Part shown: positions 1 to 11,949 of the stretch, piece by piece | Numbering within the stretch: position 1 is the first letter of the stretch | Layout of the letters: each line of letters starts with the position of its first letter | Source: Doryteuthis pealeii | Taxonomy: Eukaryota > Mollusca > Cephalopoda > Myopsida > Loliginidae | NCBI GenBank assembly: GCA_023376005.1 | Contig: CM042163.1 | Location: forward strand, 3,582,392-3,646,391 | Length of the DNA stretch: 64,000 bases | Reading direction: 5' to 3' | Translations under genes and position numbers: made by a program | The notes under the pieces: generated by a model | Seen by the model: only the letters and a program-made list of their open reading frames with translations | The model's database searches: none | Told to the model about the DNA's origin: nothing

Positions 1-731
1 ATAATTTATGAATAATAACAACATATCAAAAGAACAACTTACTTTTAGACTTCAGGTCTCACCATTTACTGATTTCGTTTCATGATCTATGTTAACAATT
101 CATACTAAACAGAACTCCATTATGCACTTATTAATGCAAAGTTGAAAGTTTGTCTTTGAAGCTATAGCATGCTTTGTTCTGTATGAAAAGTGAACCTCTC
201 TAAATTCTACTTAGATGAACCCCCCCCACCCCACCCAATGTCCTAATCATAAATTCTGATTTTGCATTACTTGATAACCTTACCTGATTTTGGTAGTATT
301 ACAATTTTGATAATAGCTTTCTATTTCTAGGTAATGATTTTATTTGCAAATTTTAAGATTAAAAATCATTATAGTTTCTATTTGTTATAAGTTAGCTTAG
401 GTTAGTCACAAAAATTGAAGAAATTGTAGAAATGATTGATTGTAGTGAACTTTGAAATATTAAAATAACTTTCAGTGACCAATGATAATTAAAAAAATTT
501 CAAGATTTAAATTTATTATAAATTCACATTGATTTTATAATCCGACTTATTAGAAGGGTAAAAACAAAATCTATTCAACAATACTATTAGCAATTAATCC
601 TACAGTTTAGTTATGACAAAATATCTAGTTTTTTCAAGCCTATAATCTCCCATTGTGAAGAAAAAAATATATTGTACATATACATTTGTAATAAAAATGA
701 ATCTGTTGTAGATTTTTGATATTTAAAAGAA
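1..731. other. AT-rich flank, nothing recognised
   Basis: Low-complexity A+T-rich sequence with a short C-rich run at about 218-237. No exon, RNA gene or transposon end was recognised. Confidence 0.5.
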
Positions 732-1371
732 CTAGCAAATATATGCACCCTCCGGGTGCAAGTATTTAAGTTTTGATATAATAAAATATCATATTAAATT
801 AGAAAGGCTAATGAAACTGACTAAGAATGCAGATAAAAAGATCTGCAACAGAGGGGGTATAATCGAAAAATAGAACAACTTTGAAACTAACTATTCCATC
901 ATTTTCCATTACTCCCCTCTTTCATTGGTAAATTTTCCTAATTTAACTATTTAGTTAAAATAGGAAGTAAAGGATAATATTACAGTTATTTCTTCTTGTA
1001 AATAATTTTTTTTAAAGATTTATCCGCGAGATTTTTGTTTATATTACTTAAGATAAACCAAACAATTAGAAATCAATAATACCAAGCACATATTTATTAA
1101 AATAAAATTTTAAATATCAATATGCAAATTAGCCTTCTCGTTCAAACTGTAAACCGCTATTTTGTTGTATATATAAATACAATTGCATGTTATTAGTACG
1201 TAGATATGGTCAACAGTATTAATAATGTAATACAATTTTTATTAATAACTGAAGGTTTAAAAGAATGAAATCATGGAGAATTTGACGTAAATAATTAAGG
1301 GAATCGTGACTTGAGTAGTAATATAGTTTCGGTTACAGACAGAAAAACACACAATCTCCATTATAATAAGA
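732..1371 (-). mobile_element. Non-autonomous Helitron, copy 1
   Basis: On the minus strand the element begins TCTTATTATAATGG and ends with a 6-bp GC-rich hairpin (GCACCC/GGGTGC), about 9 nt, then CTAG. It has no terminal inverted repeats and no target duplication and lies between A and T. These are the defining Helitron termini. At 640 bp it has no coding capacity. It shares its full length with copies at 9021, 14017 and 51783. Confidence 0.85.
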
Positions 1372-1419
1372 TAATAAGATTATATAAAATTTTAAATCTA
1401 AGATAACTTTTCAGGTACT

Positions 1420-2040
1420 GAGGTGTATGGTGTAATGGTTAACTGTAGGAAATGGACTCATCGACCCCGAGTTCAATTCCTGGACAAAGCTACAGTTCAC
1501 ATAGTGCTAATACCCTTAGTAATGGTATGAATCCAACAACTCTCCCTCTAGCTATATAAGTAAATAGTAGGGCAGACTGGGCTCTTTAACCTTGGTTAGG
1601 CAACCATTCTAGGAGAAGGAAAACTCTGAATTCAAACCTGTTAAATCTGCTTGGGGTGGTCACTACTACAGGGTGTCCATAAAGTCCCGCTAGAGGTCGA
1701 AAATGTATCAACAAAGATGGCAGTCATGTTGAAGTGCAATAATTTTTAAAAATACATCAATATTAAATCTTTAAGAGTTGAATTTTTATGTTTGTTACGA
1801 AAAGATTTTATCATTTGTACAATGTGAGTTATTAAATGTTCAATTTTAAAACTGTTTCAAGACTTTGTGGACACCCTGTAGAATAGGCTAAGTCCTAATT
1901 AGTGATCTATGGGTAAATAGTAGGGCAGACTGGGCTCTTTAACCTTGGTTAGGCAACCAATCTAGGAGAAGGAAAACTCTGAATTCAAACCTGTTAAACT
2001 TCATTTGGGGTGGTCACTACTAGAATAGGCTTAGTCATAA
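1420..2040 (+). mobile_element. tRNA-derived SINE family B with duplicated 3' part
   Basis: A tRNA-like head contains an A-box-like gtgtaatggttaa and a B-box-like gagttcaattcc. A body with aaccttggttaggcaacc follows. The 3' half (about 1567-1668) recurs at 1912-2040 with its flank. The first copy is interrupted by the 210-bp MITE at 1669-1878. Confidence 0.7.
1669..1878. mobile_element. Mariner-type MITE, 210 bp
   Basis: Terminal inverted repeats CAGGGTGTCCATAAAGTC and, inverted, CAGGGTGTCCACAAAGTC are flanked by TA on both sides (1667-1668, 1879-1880). The duplicate flank at about 2013-2030 has the unoccupied site with a single TA. No coding capacity. Confidence 0.88.
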
Positions 2041-2709
2041 TTAGTAATCTATTTCACTAATTTTTTTTAATTTAAAAAAAAAAAAAAAATTTTTTAATTT
2101 AAATTTAAAAATTTTTTTTTTTTTCCCACTTAAATGATTTAATTCACTTTGCAATTTTTTTTGTGTGTGTGTCTCAATGAAACTGATTTATTTAGCTTGT
2201 GCTTATATTTAAGTGACGCAAATCACTGATTGGTCAATTTGCTGCACTCTTATTGGTCGATTTCCCATCACCAATTCTCTAATGACAATTTTAACAGGAA
2301 TGTTTCTGAAAATGTCACTAAGTCAGTAATTTCATCTTTGGTGGTGTGACACTCGGGTCAAATTGAAAAGACACTTTTAAATTCTTTGCTTTGATCATCC
2401 TCGTTCACAGATAATTGTTAGTCTTTCAACACAACTTCTTTTAATTCACTCACCAAATTGAAAGTTTTCAACAAGTGTCAAGAAATTGATAGGTTTGACT
2501 TAGCATTCAGATTAAACAACTACTTTCTCTGTTTAACATAAATAAATGCTGGAATTACGAGTCGGAGGTAAAGACTCAACCCCCCCCCCCCCCCCGGCTG
2601 TTGCCAAATTTGTAAAAAAGAAAGACAATTATTTACTTTTTTTTTTTTTTTTTTTAAATCCTGGAAGCAACTCCCTACAAAAGAGCAGCTGTATAGCCAC
2701 TTGCCTCCA

Positions 2710-3110
2710 GTAATCTGAACATTAGCTACATAAATGAGAGTAACCTCCCCTTGTTTCTTTTACTTTGAGGAAGCCTTATGTTTTGGTCGGCCGTTTTCAT
2801 TTCCCCATAAATCTACACTGAAAATACGAATTTGTTCGAATCAATACAACTGCATTTTTTAACACGAAAATATCTTAAAATGTGTTCTTAATAACAATTA
2901 AATTCATTTCAAATAATGCGCAAGCACAATTAAGAACACATTTTATGATATTTTCATGTTAAAACATGAAGTTGTATGGATTTAAACAAATTCATATTTT
3001 CAGTGTAGATTTACTTGTAATGAAAATGGTCGACCAAAACATAAGGCTTCCTCAAAGGGAAAGAAACTAGGGGAGGTTACTCTCATTTATGTAGCTAATA
3101 TTCAGATTAC
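2710..3110. repeat. Long palindrome (foldback element), 401 bp
   Basis: The left arm from 2710 is the reverse complement of the right arm ending at 3110, with arms of about 185 bp and few mismatches. It encodes nothing. Confidence 0.85.
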
Positions 3111-3149
3111 CTTGCTTCTTATCACACAAACCATCTGGGTAAGATGAAC

Positions 3150-3330
3150 AAGACATGCTATAGAAACAGGGATGACCTCATGAGTAACATTCTCTCGTGG
3201 ACATATAGACATGGGCACACCAGTGTGGGTCAGCTGGTAAGCACATACATTGATCAGCTCTATGTAGATACTGGATGTTGTGCAGAGGACCTATCAATGA
3301 ACAAGTGGCAAGAGTCATGGCACGACATGA
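3150..3330 (+). pseudogene. LINE ORF2 C-terminal fragment
   Basis: The translation reads CYRNRDDLMSNILSW, then HGHTSVGQLVSTYIDQL, then DTGCCAEDLS. This matches the zinc-knuckle-like tail seen downstream of the reverse transcriptase in many invertebrate LINEs (GHCWR-DEL-W-P-HG--GRP--TY--QL--DTG). It is truncated on both sides. Confidence 0.7.
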
Positions 3331-3339
3331 TGATGTTAT

Positions 3340-4560
3340 TCCCAAATGTAAAAGGAAAATTCCTTGCCAAAAATTTTTTAACAAAGTTTTCCAAAATCGA
3401 ATGCACCAAAAATACTTGCAATCTTGAAAATTGGATTGGTTTTGGGTTGTTTTTTTTTATTTTTTATTTTATTTTTTTAAAGAGTGTGCATTTGAGTAGG
3501 TCGATTTTGGAACCGTAACGTCTCTCTTATGGCAAAAGTTGCAAATTAACAAAGAAATACTACACAAAATATTTTTCTTCAAAAATTTGCATCCATTTGG
3601 AAAATAGATTTCAATCTTTGAAAATGTTATCACTGATACAGCTTAATTATTTGGTAAAAAGCAATTATAGAGGCATTTACTTCCCATCTTACAAACCATC
3701 CAAGTAAGATCAACAAGACCTGCAACTGTGTGCAAATTATTTGTATTAGATAGAAATACTTGATATCATATAGCCGTGTACAAAAAAACTCTTGCCAATC
3801 ATCAAAATTTAGTTGATTTTTTTTTTTTTAAATCTTGGATTGAACCTTAACCCCCAGCATCATTTGTGATTTCAACTCAAAGATAGACAATATTATACTC
3901 TTAAATTCTGGATTTGAAAGTATTTTCTTAAAATATCAAAAAATTCCTGTTGATGACATTTGATTAGAAGAGTACTTGTCTTTTCATTCAGTTGTTAATT
4001 AAAATCTGCAATAACCATGGGGTAATTGTTGACTTATTTTCAAAAACTGGGTGATGAGAAAATTTAGAAACAAGTTTCAAATTTCTTCATTTTGGTTAAT
4101 TTTGGTTAATTACTTGGAAACACTTGAGTAAAATTTATCAATTCTTTGCATTTTTTTTTCTTTTTCCTTAACCCTTAGCATCACGAGATTTTAAAATTTC
4201 ACTTGAAATGAATCCTATAATTTCCAATTGATTTTATTCCAACTGGAAAACAAAAATCAAAATTTCATCCCCGGGGAATAAAACTATTTGAAGAATATTG
4301 CAAACTGTTGTGAGTAAAGTAATCTTTGAAAACTTTATTTTCCTTAAAAAAAAAAAAAAAAAAAAAAAAACTGTTAGTAACTTCTGCAATTTAGTCCACT
4401 TTTTTTTTCTTTTTTTTTAAATTTTGGAAATTTTTGTGACCAACTCATCTTTGCCTTTGTATGCAAACTTTTTCTTTAAGATGCCTAGATTCATTTTAAC
4501 CAAACTTTGTTGATAAATTTCTGAACTTTTAAAAACTGGATTTTACTTATTTCATTCTTC

Positions 4561-4591
<31 letters not shown>

Positions 4592-4750
4592 CTTACAAAT
4601 TAAATGGCATTTAAGAAAAGTGTTAAAAATAATTCATTTTACCAATAAAAAAAACACAAGTTCATGAAAACGGCCAATTTGATTTTAAGATTATTATTAA
4701 ACCTGAAATATGTTTTTGTTTTTGTTTTTTCTTATTCTATCTCTATTTCC
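3340..4750. other. AT-rich stretch with T and A runs, no gene seen
   Basis: It holds several homopolymer runs (3447-3478, 4346-4370, 4559-4593). A short segment at 3683-3722 repeats sequence from 3115-3155. A motif at 3735-3775 recurs at 62166-62212, probably LINE tail debris. Confidence 0.5.
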
Positions 4751-4751
4751 T

Positions 4752-5062
4752 CATCAGTTTGGTCTGTTTTACAGCATATCAACCTCAGTGGGTCATTTAA
4801 TGCCAACACAGTTTTGAAATAAATTCATTCTTAATGGATACTCAATTTTTTTTTATAAACACATTTTTCTATTTAACCCATAGATGGGACCCTAACAGGT
4901 ACTACCAATCTGGGTCAGAGTGGACCAGGGAGCAATGGTGATGAAGGGGTGCCCCACATTCCCCAAACCTCCAAAACTGGAACCTCATCATAAGATAGAG
5001 TTTAACGTCATTCCCAGGACATGAAGACCTCTCAGTCACCACCTTCTAGCACATATATAATA
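4752..5062 (-). mobile_element. Tailed SINE-like family A, minus-strand 3' fragment
   Basis: Reverse complement of the 3' half of the family seen intact at 8121-8714, including the conserved end gaggttgatatgc and (AAAC)n tail. Confidence 0.8.
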
Positions 5063-5069
5063 AAAAGGG

Positions 5070-6179
5070 TCAGAGCTTACCATAAGAATCAGTGATTCGG
5101 CTTGTGCAGACATATTTGCAAGAAGTGCCAGATCATCTGTGTAGTATGCTAATGCAAATTAATGTAGAAAAAAAAATGCAAAAATGTTTTTAAATGTTCC
5201 AGTTTCTATTAAGAGTATTTACGGGTTTCGAAGGAGCTGTTATTTCTCTGTAGTTGTAGGCAAATTGTTGGACAAAGAAGACAAACACACAATGCAAATT
5301 TAATACATGTATTGATAAATAATACAAGAACTTGTTGCAAATTTTATTGGTATTTGCTACGAGACTTATCTGAGTTAAGTAATTTTCTTGGAGCAGTGGT
5401 GATAACATGGGTATTCTGTTCGTCGGTAGGAAATGTTGATAGTACGCTTCTTCGGACGTTTCTCATTCTTCCTCGTAACCGGTTCTGTGATAAGTGATGG
5501 GATGCTAATTTAGAAGCTTCTCGCCCTGGTAACAATTCTTTAAAAGACGGTGAATGGGCCCTTTTCAAGTAGACTATTTGGTCTTCAGCCTTCAATAGTG
5601 TGCTTTTGTGACAACCTGTGGTCTACGAACACAATGCCTTCAAAAGTGTGCAGTGAAAAAATGTCTCAGTCCAGGTCCTTAGAAGTAAGCCCTGTTTTTG
5701 GGCTAAGTGATGAATGGAGTGTAGGGACCGCTATTTACGCAACTACCCTCAGTGGGTGCTCCGTGATAAGTGGGCCCTGTTCGGGCTAAGTGATGAGAGC
5801 ATTTGTTTTTACGTCTCTTGTCCAGTAACTGCTTTTCGATAAGTAAAGTTTTTGGTATTGGCGCCAACATACGATGATGGCGATTCGCCCCCTACCGGCA
5901 GGGGAGATAATTAACTGTGGAATTTCCAATACTAATTTCTAATAATGGTCTAAATTTTTCCTTTATGCTCCCCACAATAATTCTTCAAGGAAGATAACTA
6001 GTAAATGCTAACTGTAGAGTACTTCCCCTTAACTGTTTGCAAATAATTCTGAATTCTATAAATAGGATCTGTGTGAACCTCAAACTTAATGGTCAATTTC
6101 CACATCTTTTTCAATGGGTCAGAATAAAAAGACATTTATTTTGCATACCCTCTTCATTACTTGCACTAAATCGATATAA
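5070..6179. other. Unassigned sequence
   Basis: No exon or transposon end was recognised. A short motif (gggctaagtgatga) occurs twice at about 5700 and 5783, suggesting repeat debris. Short open frames here have no family-like features. Confidence 0.4.
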
Positions 6180-6670
6180 TGCTGCATACCTCTTTCTTTA
6201 ATTCTATTTCTTGGTCGTCTTTAGTATTCTGATCGTCTTTGGTATTTCTTCTATCATCTTGACTTTGGTCTGGAATCTTCTAAGGTCTGGACTTTCTTTT
6301 GCTATGTTCTTGCTGGCTGGTCGTCCTGGATTCATTTCTTAGTCTTGTTACCAATACATTCATCAACCACAAGAACATTTTATTTATACAAACTTTTATT
6401 TCCTTAACTATACATTTCATGTAACTAAATATCTGAATAACATAGCACGCGTGAGTTCCAGTTTTAGGCAGAGCATAAAATGGCCGACCACTCTGCCTGA
6501 CGCCTAACTGCAAACTGGGGACTCTGAAAAAGGTCCCACGTGACTTCACATATTTGGCGGGCTTCTGTAATTTTCCATGGAAGGACCCGGCCATGATATG
6601 AAAAGGGTCATCCCCTCTGAATTACAGGGGATTGACAATAATCTTATGCAAACGCATAGATTATGTAACA
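6180..6670 (-). mobile_element. Solo LTR (family of 30552-30961)
   Basis: The ends are TG...ACA (TGCTGCATACC / ATTATGTAACA). On the minus strand AATAAA signals lie in the second half. The inside matches the LTR at 30552 (cacgtgacttcac block). No clear target duplication is seen, so the ends may be decayed. Confidence 0.65.
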
Positions 6671-6849
6671 TTTAAACTAGCGTAACCCCCCCCCCCTTCT
6701 GTTGACATTCCACCCAAAACCAAAGGTTGAAGAAAAGCGGCAGGTTCTATAACCTGAATAAAAAAAATTCATGCAAATCCATTTCTGAATAAATAAAGGA
6801 TTTTACAAGCACGTTAAAAATAATAATCCATATTACTTTTCTAAAAATA

Positions 6850-7215
6850 ATATTTTCCCCTTGCAGTTATATTTACTCACAGGACCTGTGGATATTACCA
6901 TTCAATTATTACAACATTTGATATTTACCTAAGAGCTATTGCATATACTTCAATATGTATAATGATATTGATTTAGCTCTTTCTTCTTCTGCGTTCTCAC
7001 CCCCCTCTCTATCTTTCCCCATCTATTTCTTTCCTATATTTTTTCTGTATAGCATGTACTTTTTCTTCCTCCTTCTTTCTCTATAATAAAAACGGAAAGG
7101 TCCATTATTTAGCTGAGATGACGACTCATAAGGATTCGGTGGATAAGCAACACCAGATAATCAGGATTTACATTTTTGCATTTCGTCTTGGACAATCTCA
7201 TTTTTTTAGCCGAAG
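6850..7215 (+). mobile_element. Repeat family E, single-unit copy
   Basis: It contains one copy of the 93-bp unit (acaggacctgtggatatt...), then a CT-rich tract, then a conserved 3' block (ataatcaggatttacat). It is the same arrangement as 7320-7760 and 21850-23060, which differ in unit number. Confidence 0.65.
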
Positions 7216-7319
7216 TTGTTGCAACATAAGTCGTACAATTAATGAACATATTACTTTATAGGATTTTCTAAAAAAAATAATATTTAGAGAGAGAATATCT
7301 TTGAGAAAATAACGTTCTT

Positions 7320-7760
7320 TTTCCACTCGCAGTTATTTTTACTAGCAGGACCTGTGAATATACGATTCAATCATTACAACATTTGTTGTTTACTTAAGAG
7401 CTATTGCTTATACTTCAATATGTAAAATGTATAATAATATTGATTTAACTTTCTCTCTCTCTTTTTCTCTCTCTCTTTCTCTTTCTCTCTTTTTCTTTCT
7501 TTCTATCTCTCTTGTTCAATTGAAACCGATTAGCATTATCACTTCTGTGTTCTCTATCTTTCCCCATCTACTTCTTTCTTATATTTTTCTGTATAGCATG
7601 TCCTTTTTCTTCCTTTTCTTTATAATAAAAATGTAAGGGTCTATTACTTAGCGGAGACAACGACTCATAAGAATTCGATGGATAAACAACACCAGATAAT
7701 CAGGATTTACATTTTTGCATTTCATCTTGGACGATCTCATCTTTTAGGAGAGGTTGTTGC
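7320..7760 (+). mobile_element. Repeat family E, second single-unit copy
   Basis: Same order as 6850-7215: one 93-bp unit, a CT-rich tract, and the conserved block ending near the phrase catcttggacgatctc. It is a direct neighbour of the first copy. Family unknown. Confidence 0.65.
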
Positions 7761-8120
7761 AAGATGATAACAGTTGTACAATTAAGGAACATGAGTATCA
7801 ATATATAGAAATGCTGAATATTCAATTCATTTAATGGAATATAAAGAATCATTTGAATGTATTTACTCAAGAAATTCTTCGTGTTAATAAGACACTTCCT
7901 AAAGATTTCAGTGCCGGTTGTTCTACCATTAATTCTATAACCAGAGATTCCATCATTACGATGGACACTTGTTGACAATTCTTCTGTTGACAAATTTTCC
8001 CCAACAGGAAACCAATTCTTAAATTCTTGGCTTAAGTGGCAAAGATTTATTTTTGAGAAAACAAAAAGCAAAAATAGTTTCATTCAGTTTTTTTTTTTTG
8101 TTTGTTTTTTTTTAAACATC

Positions 8121-8714
8121 TCCGCCCTGTCGGTGGGGCGATAGAATGCACCGACTGCACCACCGCAGAGGGGTAATACTCTCCCAATGGGGCCACCTGT
8201 TGGCCGTGGGTGGCAACCCATGATGCTTAAGGATAGAGCCCAGGTGGATGAGCAGTTCATGACATGCAATACTCCACTTTGGCCCTATCTTGGGCTAGAC
8301 GGGCGGTCGGAAGGCCCCTCCGATCAATCGCTGGTCACGTCAAGCCCTAGCACCTATATGATTTTCTCAACCCTATTGCCCTTATGGCAAGCCCCAACCC
8401 CTTTTTATCATATGGGTGCTAGAAGGCGGTGGCTGTGGGTCTACATGTCCTGGGAATGATGTTAAACTCTATCTGATGGTGAGGTTCCAGTTTTGGATGT
8501 TTGGGGAATGTGGAGCACCCCTTCATCACCATTGCTCCCTGGTCTACTCTGACCCGGAGTGGTAGTACCTGTTAGGGTCCCATCTATGGGTTAAATAGAA
8601 AAATGTATTTATAAAAAAATTGTATTATCCATTAAGAATTGATTTATTTCAAAACTTTATTGGCATTAAATGACCCACTGAGGTTGATATGCCGTAAAAC
8701 AAAACAAACCAAAC
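8121..8714 (+). mobile_element. Tailed SINE-like family A, full copy
   Basis: A GC-rich head (ccctgtcggtggggcg), a body of about 450 bp, an A/T-rich 3' part ending gaggttgatatgcc and an (AAAC)n tail. Near-identical copies lie at 18390 and 19926, with fragments elsewhere. No open frame is conserved between copies, so it is non-coding. Confidence 0.82.
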
Positions 8715-8868
8715 ATTTAAACATCTGTCAAATCTAAAAACATGGATTTTCCATGGAAATAATTTCCTTTTGTCCCAAAACATAATTAACTTACCGTTAA
8801 GATAAGAAATATAATTAGCATCACTGCTGAAATGTCAGAGTAAACCATTTATAAGTGTATATATATAT

Positions 8869-8898
<30 letters not shown>

Positions 8899-8899
<1 letters not shown>

Positions 8900-8935
8900 G
8901 CGACACATGTTCTGATCTGTTGTCTTCTTCAGGCA
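8899..8935 (-). ncRNA. Hammerhead-like motif, decayed (left arm)
   Basis: Minus strand: TGC before CTGAAGA, then GAAC in place of GAAAC, ACA-TG-TGT stem III, C at the cleavage position and GCA closing stem I. One A is lost from the GAAA box. Mirror of 9739-9776. Confidence 0.45.
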
Positions 8936-9020
8936 TTGAGTTATTTTTGCAGAATATGTCCGATATTTGATAGGTGTGTGTTGTTTTCTGCAACTTTATA
9001 TCATAATATATTTATAATAA

Positions 9021-9642
9021 CTAGCAAATATATGCACCCTCGGTTGCAAGTATTTAAGTTTTATGTAAATAAATATTATATTAAATTAGAAAGGCAATGA
9101 AACTAAATAAGAATGCAGATAAAATGATTTGAAACAGAGGGGTGTATAATCGAAAAAAAACAACTGAAACTTACTCTTCTATCGCTCTCGTCTTTCATTG
9201 CTAAATTTTCCTAATTTAATAACTTAGTTAAAATAGGAAGTAAAGAATAAAATCAGAATTATTTCTCTCGTGAATCGATTTCTTTTAAGATTTATTGAAG
9301 AGATTTTGCTTATATTCATTGAAATAAAACCAAACAATTAGAAATCAATAATACTAAGCACATATTTATTAAAATTACATTTTAATATCAATATGCAAAT
9401 TAGCCTTCCCGTTCACACTGTAAACCGCTATTTTGTTGTATATATAAATATAATTGCATATTATTCAATTGTAGATATGATTAACAGTATTAATAATGTA
9501 AAACAATTTTATTAGAAATTGAGGTTTAAATAAAAATAAAATCATGGAGAATATGACGTCAATTACTAAGGGAATTGTGACTTGAGTAGTGATATAGTTT
9601 CGGTTACAGACAGAAAAGCACACAATCTCCATTATAATAAGA
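9021..9642 (-). mobile_element. Non-autonomous Helitron, copy 2
   Basis: Same family as 732-1371, with a TCTTATTATAATGG start and CTAG end on the minus strand. The 3' hairpin is degraded (ccctcggttg). It sits inside the loop of a ribozyme-bearing inverted repeat (8898-9780), so it arrived after that palindrome formed. Confidence 0.85.
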
Positions 9643-9738
9643 TATTATAATATAAATAATAATATTATAATATAAAAGATGCAGAAACACACACAACCTA
9701 TCAAATATCGGACATATTCTGCCAAAATAATAATTCAA

Positions 9739-9776
9739 TGCCTGAAGAAGACAACAGATCAGAAACATGTGTCGCA
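9739..9776 (+). ncRNA. Hammerhead ribozyme-like motif
   Basis: TGC, CTGAAGA, a weak stem II, GAAA, stem III ACA/TGT with a TG loop, cleavage triplet GTC, and GCA pairing back to TGC. The short stem III is the style reported for Penelope-like elements. Stem II keeps only about two pairs. Confidence 0.6.
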
Positions 9777-9884
9777 TATGTAAGATAAAAAGAATTAAAC
9801 ATTTTTTTCTGACAACATAATACATTTTGCGGACCTTCTTTTTTATAAAATATTAAATTTTCTCCCGTTGGAACCAGAACAACG

Positions 9885-9886
9885 TT

Positions 9887-9930
<44 letters not shown>

Positions 9931-10172
9931 AAAGGAAAAGTTGACTTACCGGTGAATTTGGTCACAATGGTTAGTAAGAGGAATTCAGGGGGGTAAGTCA
10001 GCAATATAACAAATACAAAGTGTTCAATACTAAGTAGAGCAAATTTATTAAAGAAATGGGTACAAGAGATAACCTACTCGAGTTTCACCATAAGGATCTT
10101 CAGGGTTAAATCCACTGAATTAATCGAGACACCGATTAATAGCAGGCGATTTCCCGTGTGTGTTCATTCTGA

Positions 10173-10190
<18 letters not shown>
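9885..10190 (-). mobile_element. Penelope-like element fragment (family of 51545-51780)
   Basis: About 230 bp match, on the opposite strand, the segment at 51545-51780, including the 39-nt ribozyme motif. It is bounded on both sides by (TA)n. No coding region is retained, and the assignment to Penelope-like elements rests on the ribozyme. Confidence 0.6.
10070..10108 (-). ncRNA. Hammerhead ribozyme-like motif, 39 nt
   Basis: Minus strand: TAACC, CTGAAGA, a short stem II (CC/GG), GAAA, stem III ACT-CG-AGT, cleavage triplet GTA, and GGTTA closing a 5-bp stem I. All core boxes are present. The same 39 nt occur at 51599-51637. Confidence 0.7.
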
Positions 10191-10203
<13 letters not shown>

Positions 10204-10471
10204 CATGTAGAAAATGGAAAAACAAAGTATTTCAAAAAGATGAATTCATTTTTTATTGTGATGACAACGTTATAACATTTCAATTTTTAATAATTTTCTC
10301 CTAAAACTCTGTTCGATAACTTTAAATACATATTAAAATAAGACAAACTCTCTCTCTCTCTCTCTCTCTCATCATATATATATATATATATAATGTATAT
10401 AGAATGTGTGTGGAGAAAGGTAGAAAAACACGGGATGTTGTAGAAAATGGATGTTTATTGTAGGTAGTGAT

Positions 10472-10514
10472 GTCAACGTTGTAACGTTTCGGTCTGTTAG
10501 ACCTTCTTCAGGAC
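10472..10514 (-). ncRNA. Hammerhead ribozyme-like motif
   Basis: Minus strand: GTC, CTGAAGA, stem II GGTCT-AAC-AGACC (perfect), GAAA, stem III ACGTT/AACGT, triplet GTT, then GAC closing stem I. One extra A lies between CTGAAGA and stem II. The related copy is 56394-56436. Confidence 0.7.
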
Positions 10515-11238
10515 GTGGGATTGAGTTCTTGCTTCAATGGTGAACATTTTCATACTTCTGAATTAGGTCGTGAATAAGGGGAGGTATGGTCAGTTGTTGG
10601 TGTTAGCAGAGGTTGGTAGTAGTAGATTTTCCTATTTCTCTCAGATAGGGTGTGTAGCAATGGGGGGGGGAGTTCTGATGATGATTGCCACAGGTGTTTG
10701 GGAGTGGGGTGGTCTTTATATACTGTATTTAAAGATGTAGTGATTCATGTCTATATGGTGAATGCATAAGGATTGGTTATTAGTGTGTTGTGTGTGTATG
10801 TATGTGTATATTATATATATATATATATAGATATATATATATATAATTTTTTTTTTTTTTCTTCCTTGCTAAGTCGCATCTTGCTGTCTTTATTGTCTAT
10901 TATTGTTTGTGTAGGCGATTTTTGGGGTATGGGGAAATATATTTGGGAAGCTGGATTTACAATTAACATTTGGTGTACTGCTTATGTTTCAGGCTTGGAA
11001 TATTTGTCTAAATTTGTGGTTGTTGATGTTAGAGAGAGAGGGTGATATTAAGATTTATTATAAGTGTATGTGTGGGTATGTTTATTATTATTATTATATA
11101 TAATTATTATTATACTATGTCTGTTTATGTATGTATATGCATGTCAATCACATAATATATCATACATAGGCATGCATACTCACACACACACACACGCAGG
11201 TACATATATATATGCACATACATACAAAGGCATACCTA

Positions 11239-11283
<45 letters not shown>

Positions 11284-11343
11284 GAAGAATGAATAAAGAA
11301 AAGAAAGTACAGAATGGATAATAAAAGAAGAATTTAATCAATA

Positions 11344-11494
11344 TCACTTACACATGTGTTTCGGTCAGTTTATCTATGTGTACACTATTCAAACTATTAT
11401 TATTATTATTATTAAATAAACAAATGAAATAATAATAATAGAAAAATGTAAAAATATTCCGTACAAAGAGAAAATTTGACCTTCATCAGAGTGA
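11344..11494 (-). ncRNA. Hammerhead-like motif with a greatly expanded stem II
   Basis: Minus strand: TCACT, CTGATGA, GGTC, about 105 nt of A/T-rich insert, GACC, GAAA, stem III ACA-TG-TGT, triplet GTA, AGTGA. Stem I is 5 perfect pairs and stem II closes with 4, although the two halves are separated by the insert. Total 151 nt. Confidence 0.55.
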
Positions 11495-11666
11495 AATTTT
11501 ATTTTGAATGAAAAAATTTGTTGGAGAAAAATGGAAAAATTTTTAAAATGTTCGAAGAGAATTTTTAAAATTCACTTTCAGGGTGCTGAACGATACAGAG
11601 CCGTTAGCAAAACTCGAGAATTTGAATATTTGATTTTTCTTGGAGTTATGGTAGATACAATTATGT

Positions 11667-11708
<42 letters not shown>

Positions 11709-11949
11709 ATTATTTCTAATCTCTTCTAAAGTAAATGCTAGTAAGCTTCTAAGCTGTTTTACACATGTCAGCTGTTACCAATTGTAAAACAACCGACCAA
11801 CCAAATTATTAATTATTTAAGGCAATGTTGTTGTTGTTATTAGAAGAATAAACGAAATATATATTGATATTTCAACAATGATATTTTATTTAGTCTATAA
11901 ACAAATGATAAAATGACTAATAAGAAAGGTTAAACAGTGTGAATGGGAA

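Larger units (their letters stand above)
8898..9780. repeat. Inverted repeat with ribozyme-like arms, split by a Helitron
   Basis: Arms at 8898-9000 and 9665-9780 are reverse complements (gcctgaagaagacaacagatc in the right arm). The Helitron 9021-9642 fills the loop. It is flanked by (TA)n tracts. Confidence 0.75.

Noticed and set aside
8187..8459. Frame of 90 codons shared in part by 18527 and 19962
   Set aside because: Shared because all three lie in the same repeat family; frames are broken differently in each copy, so no protein is conserved.
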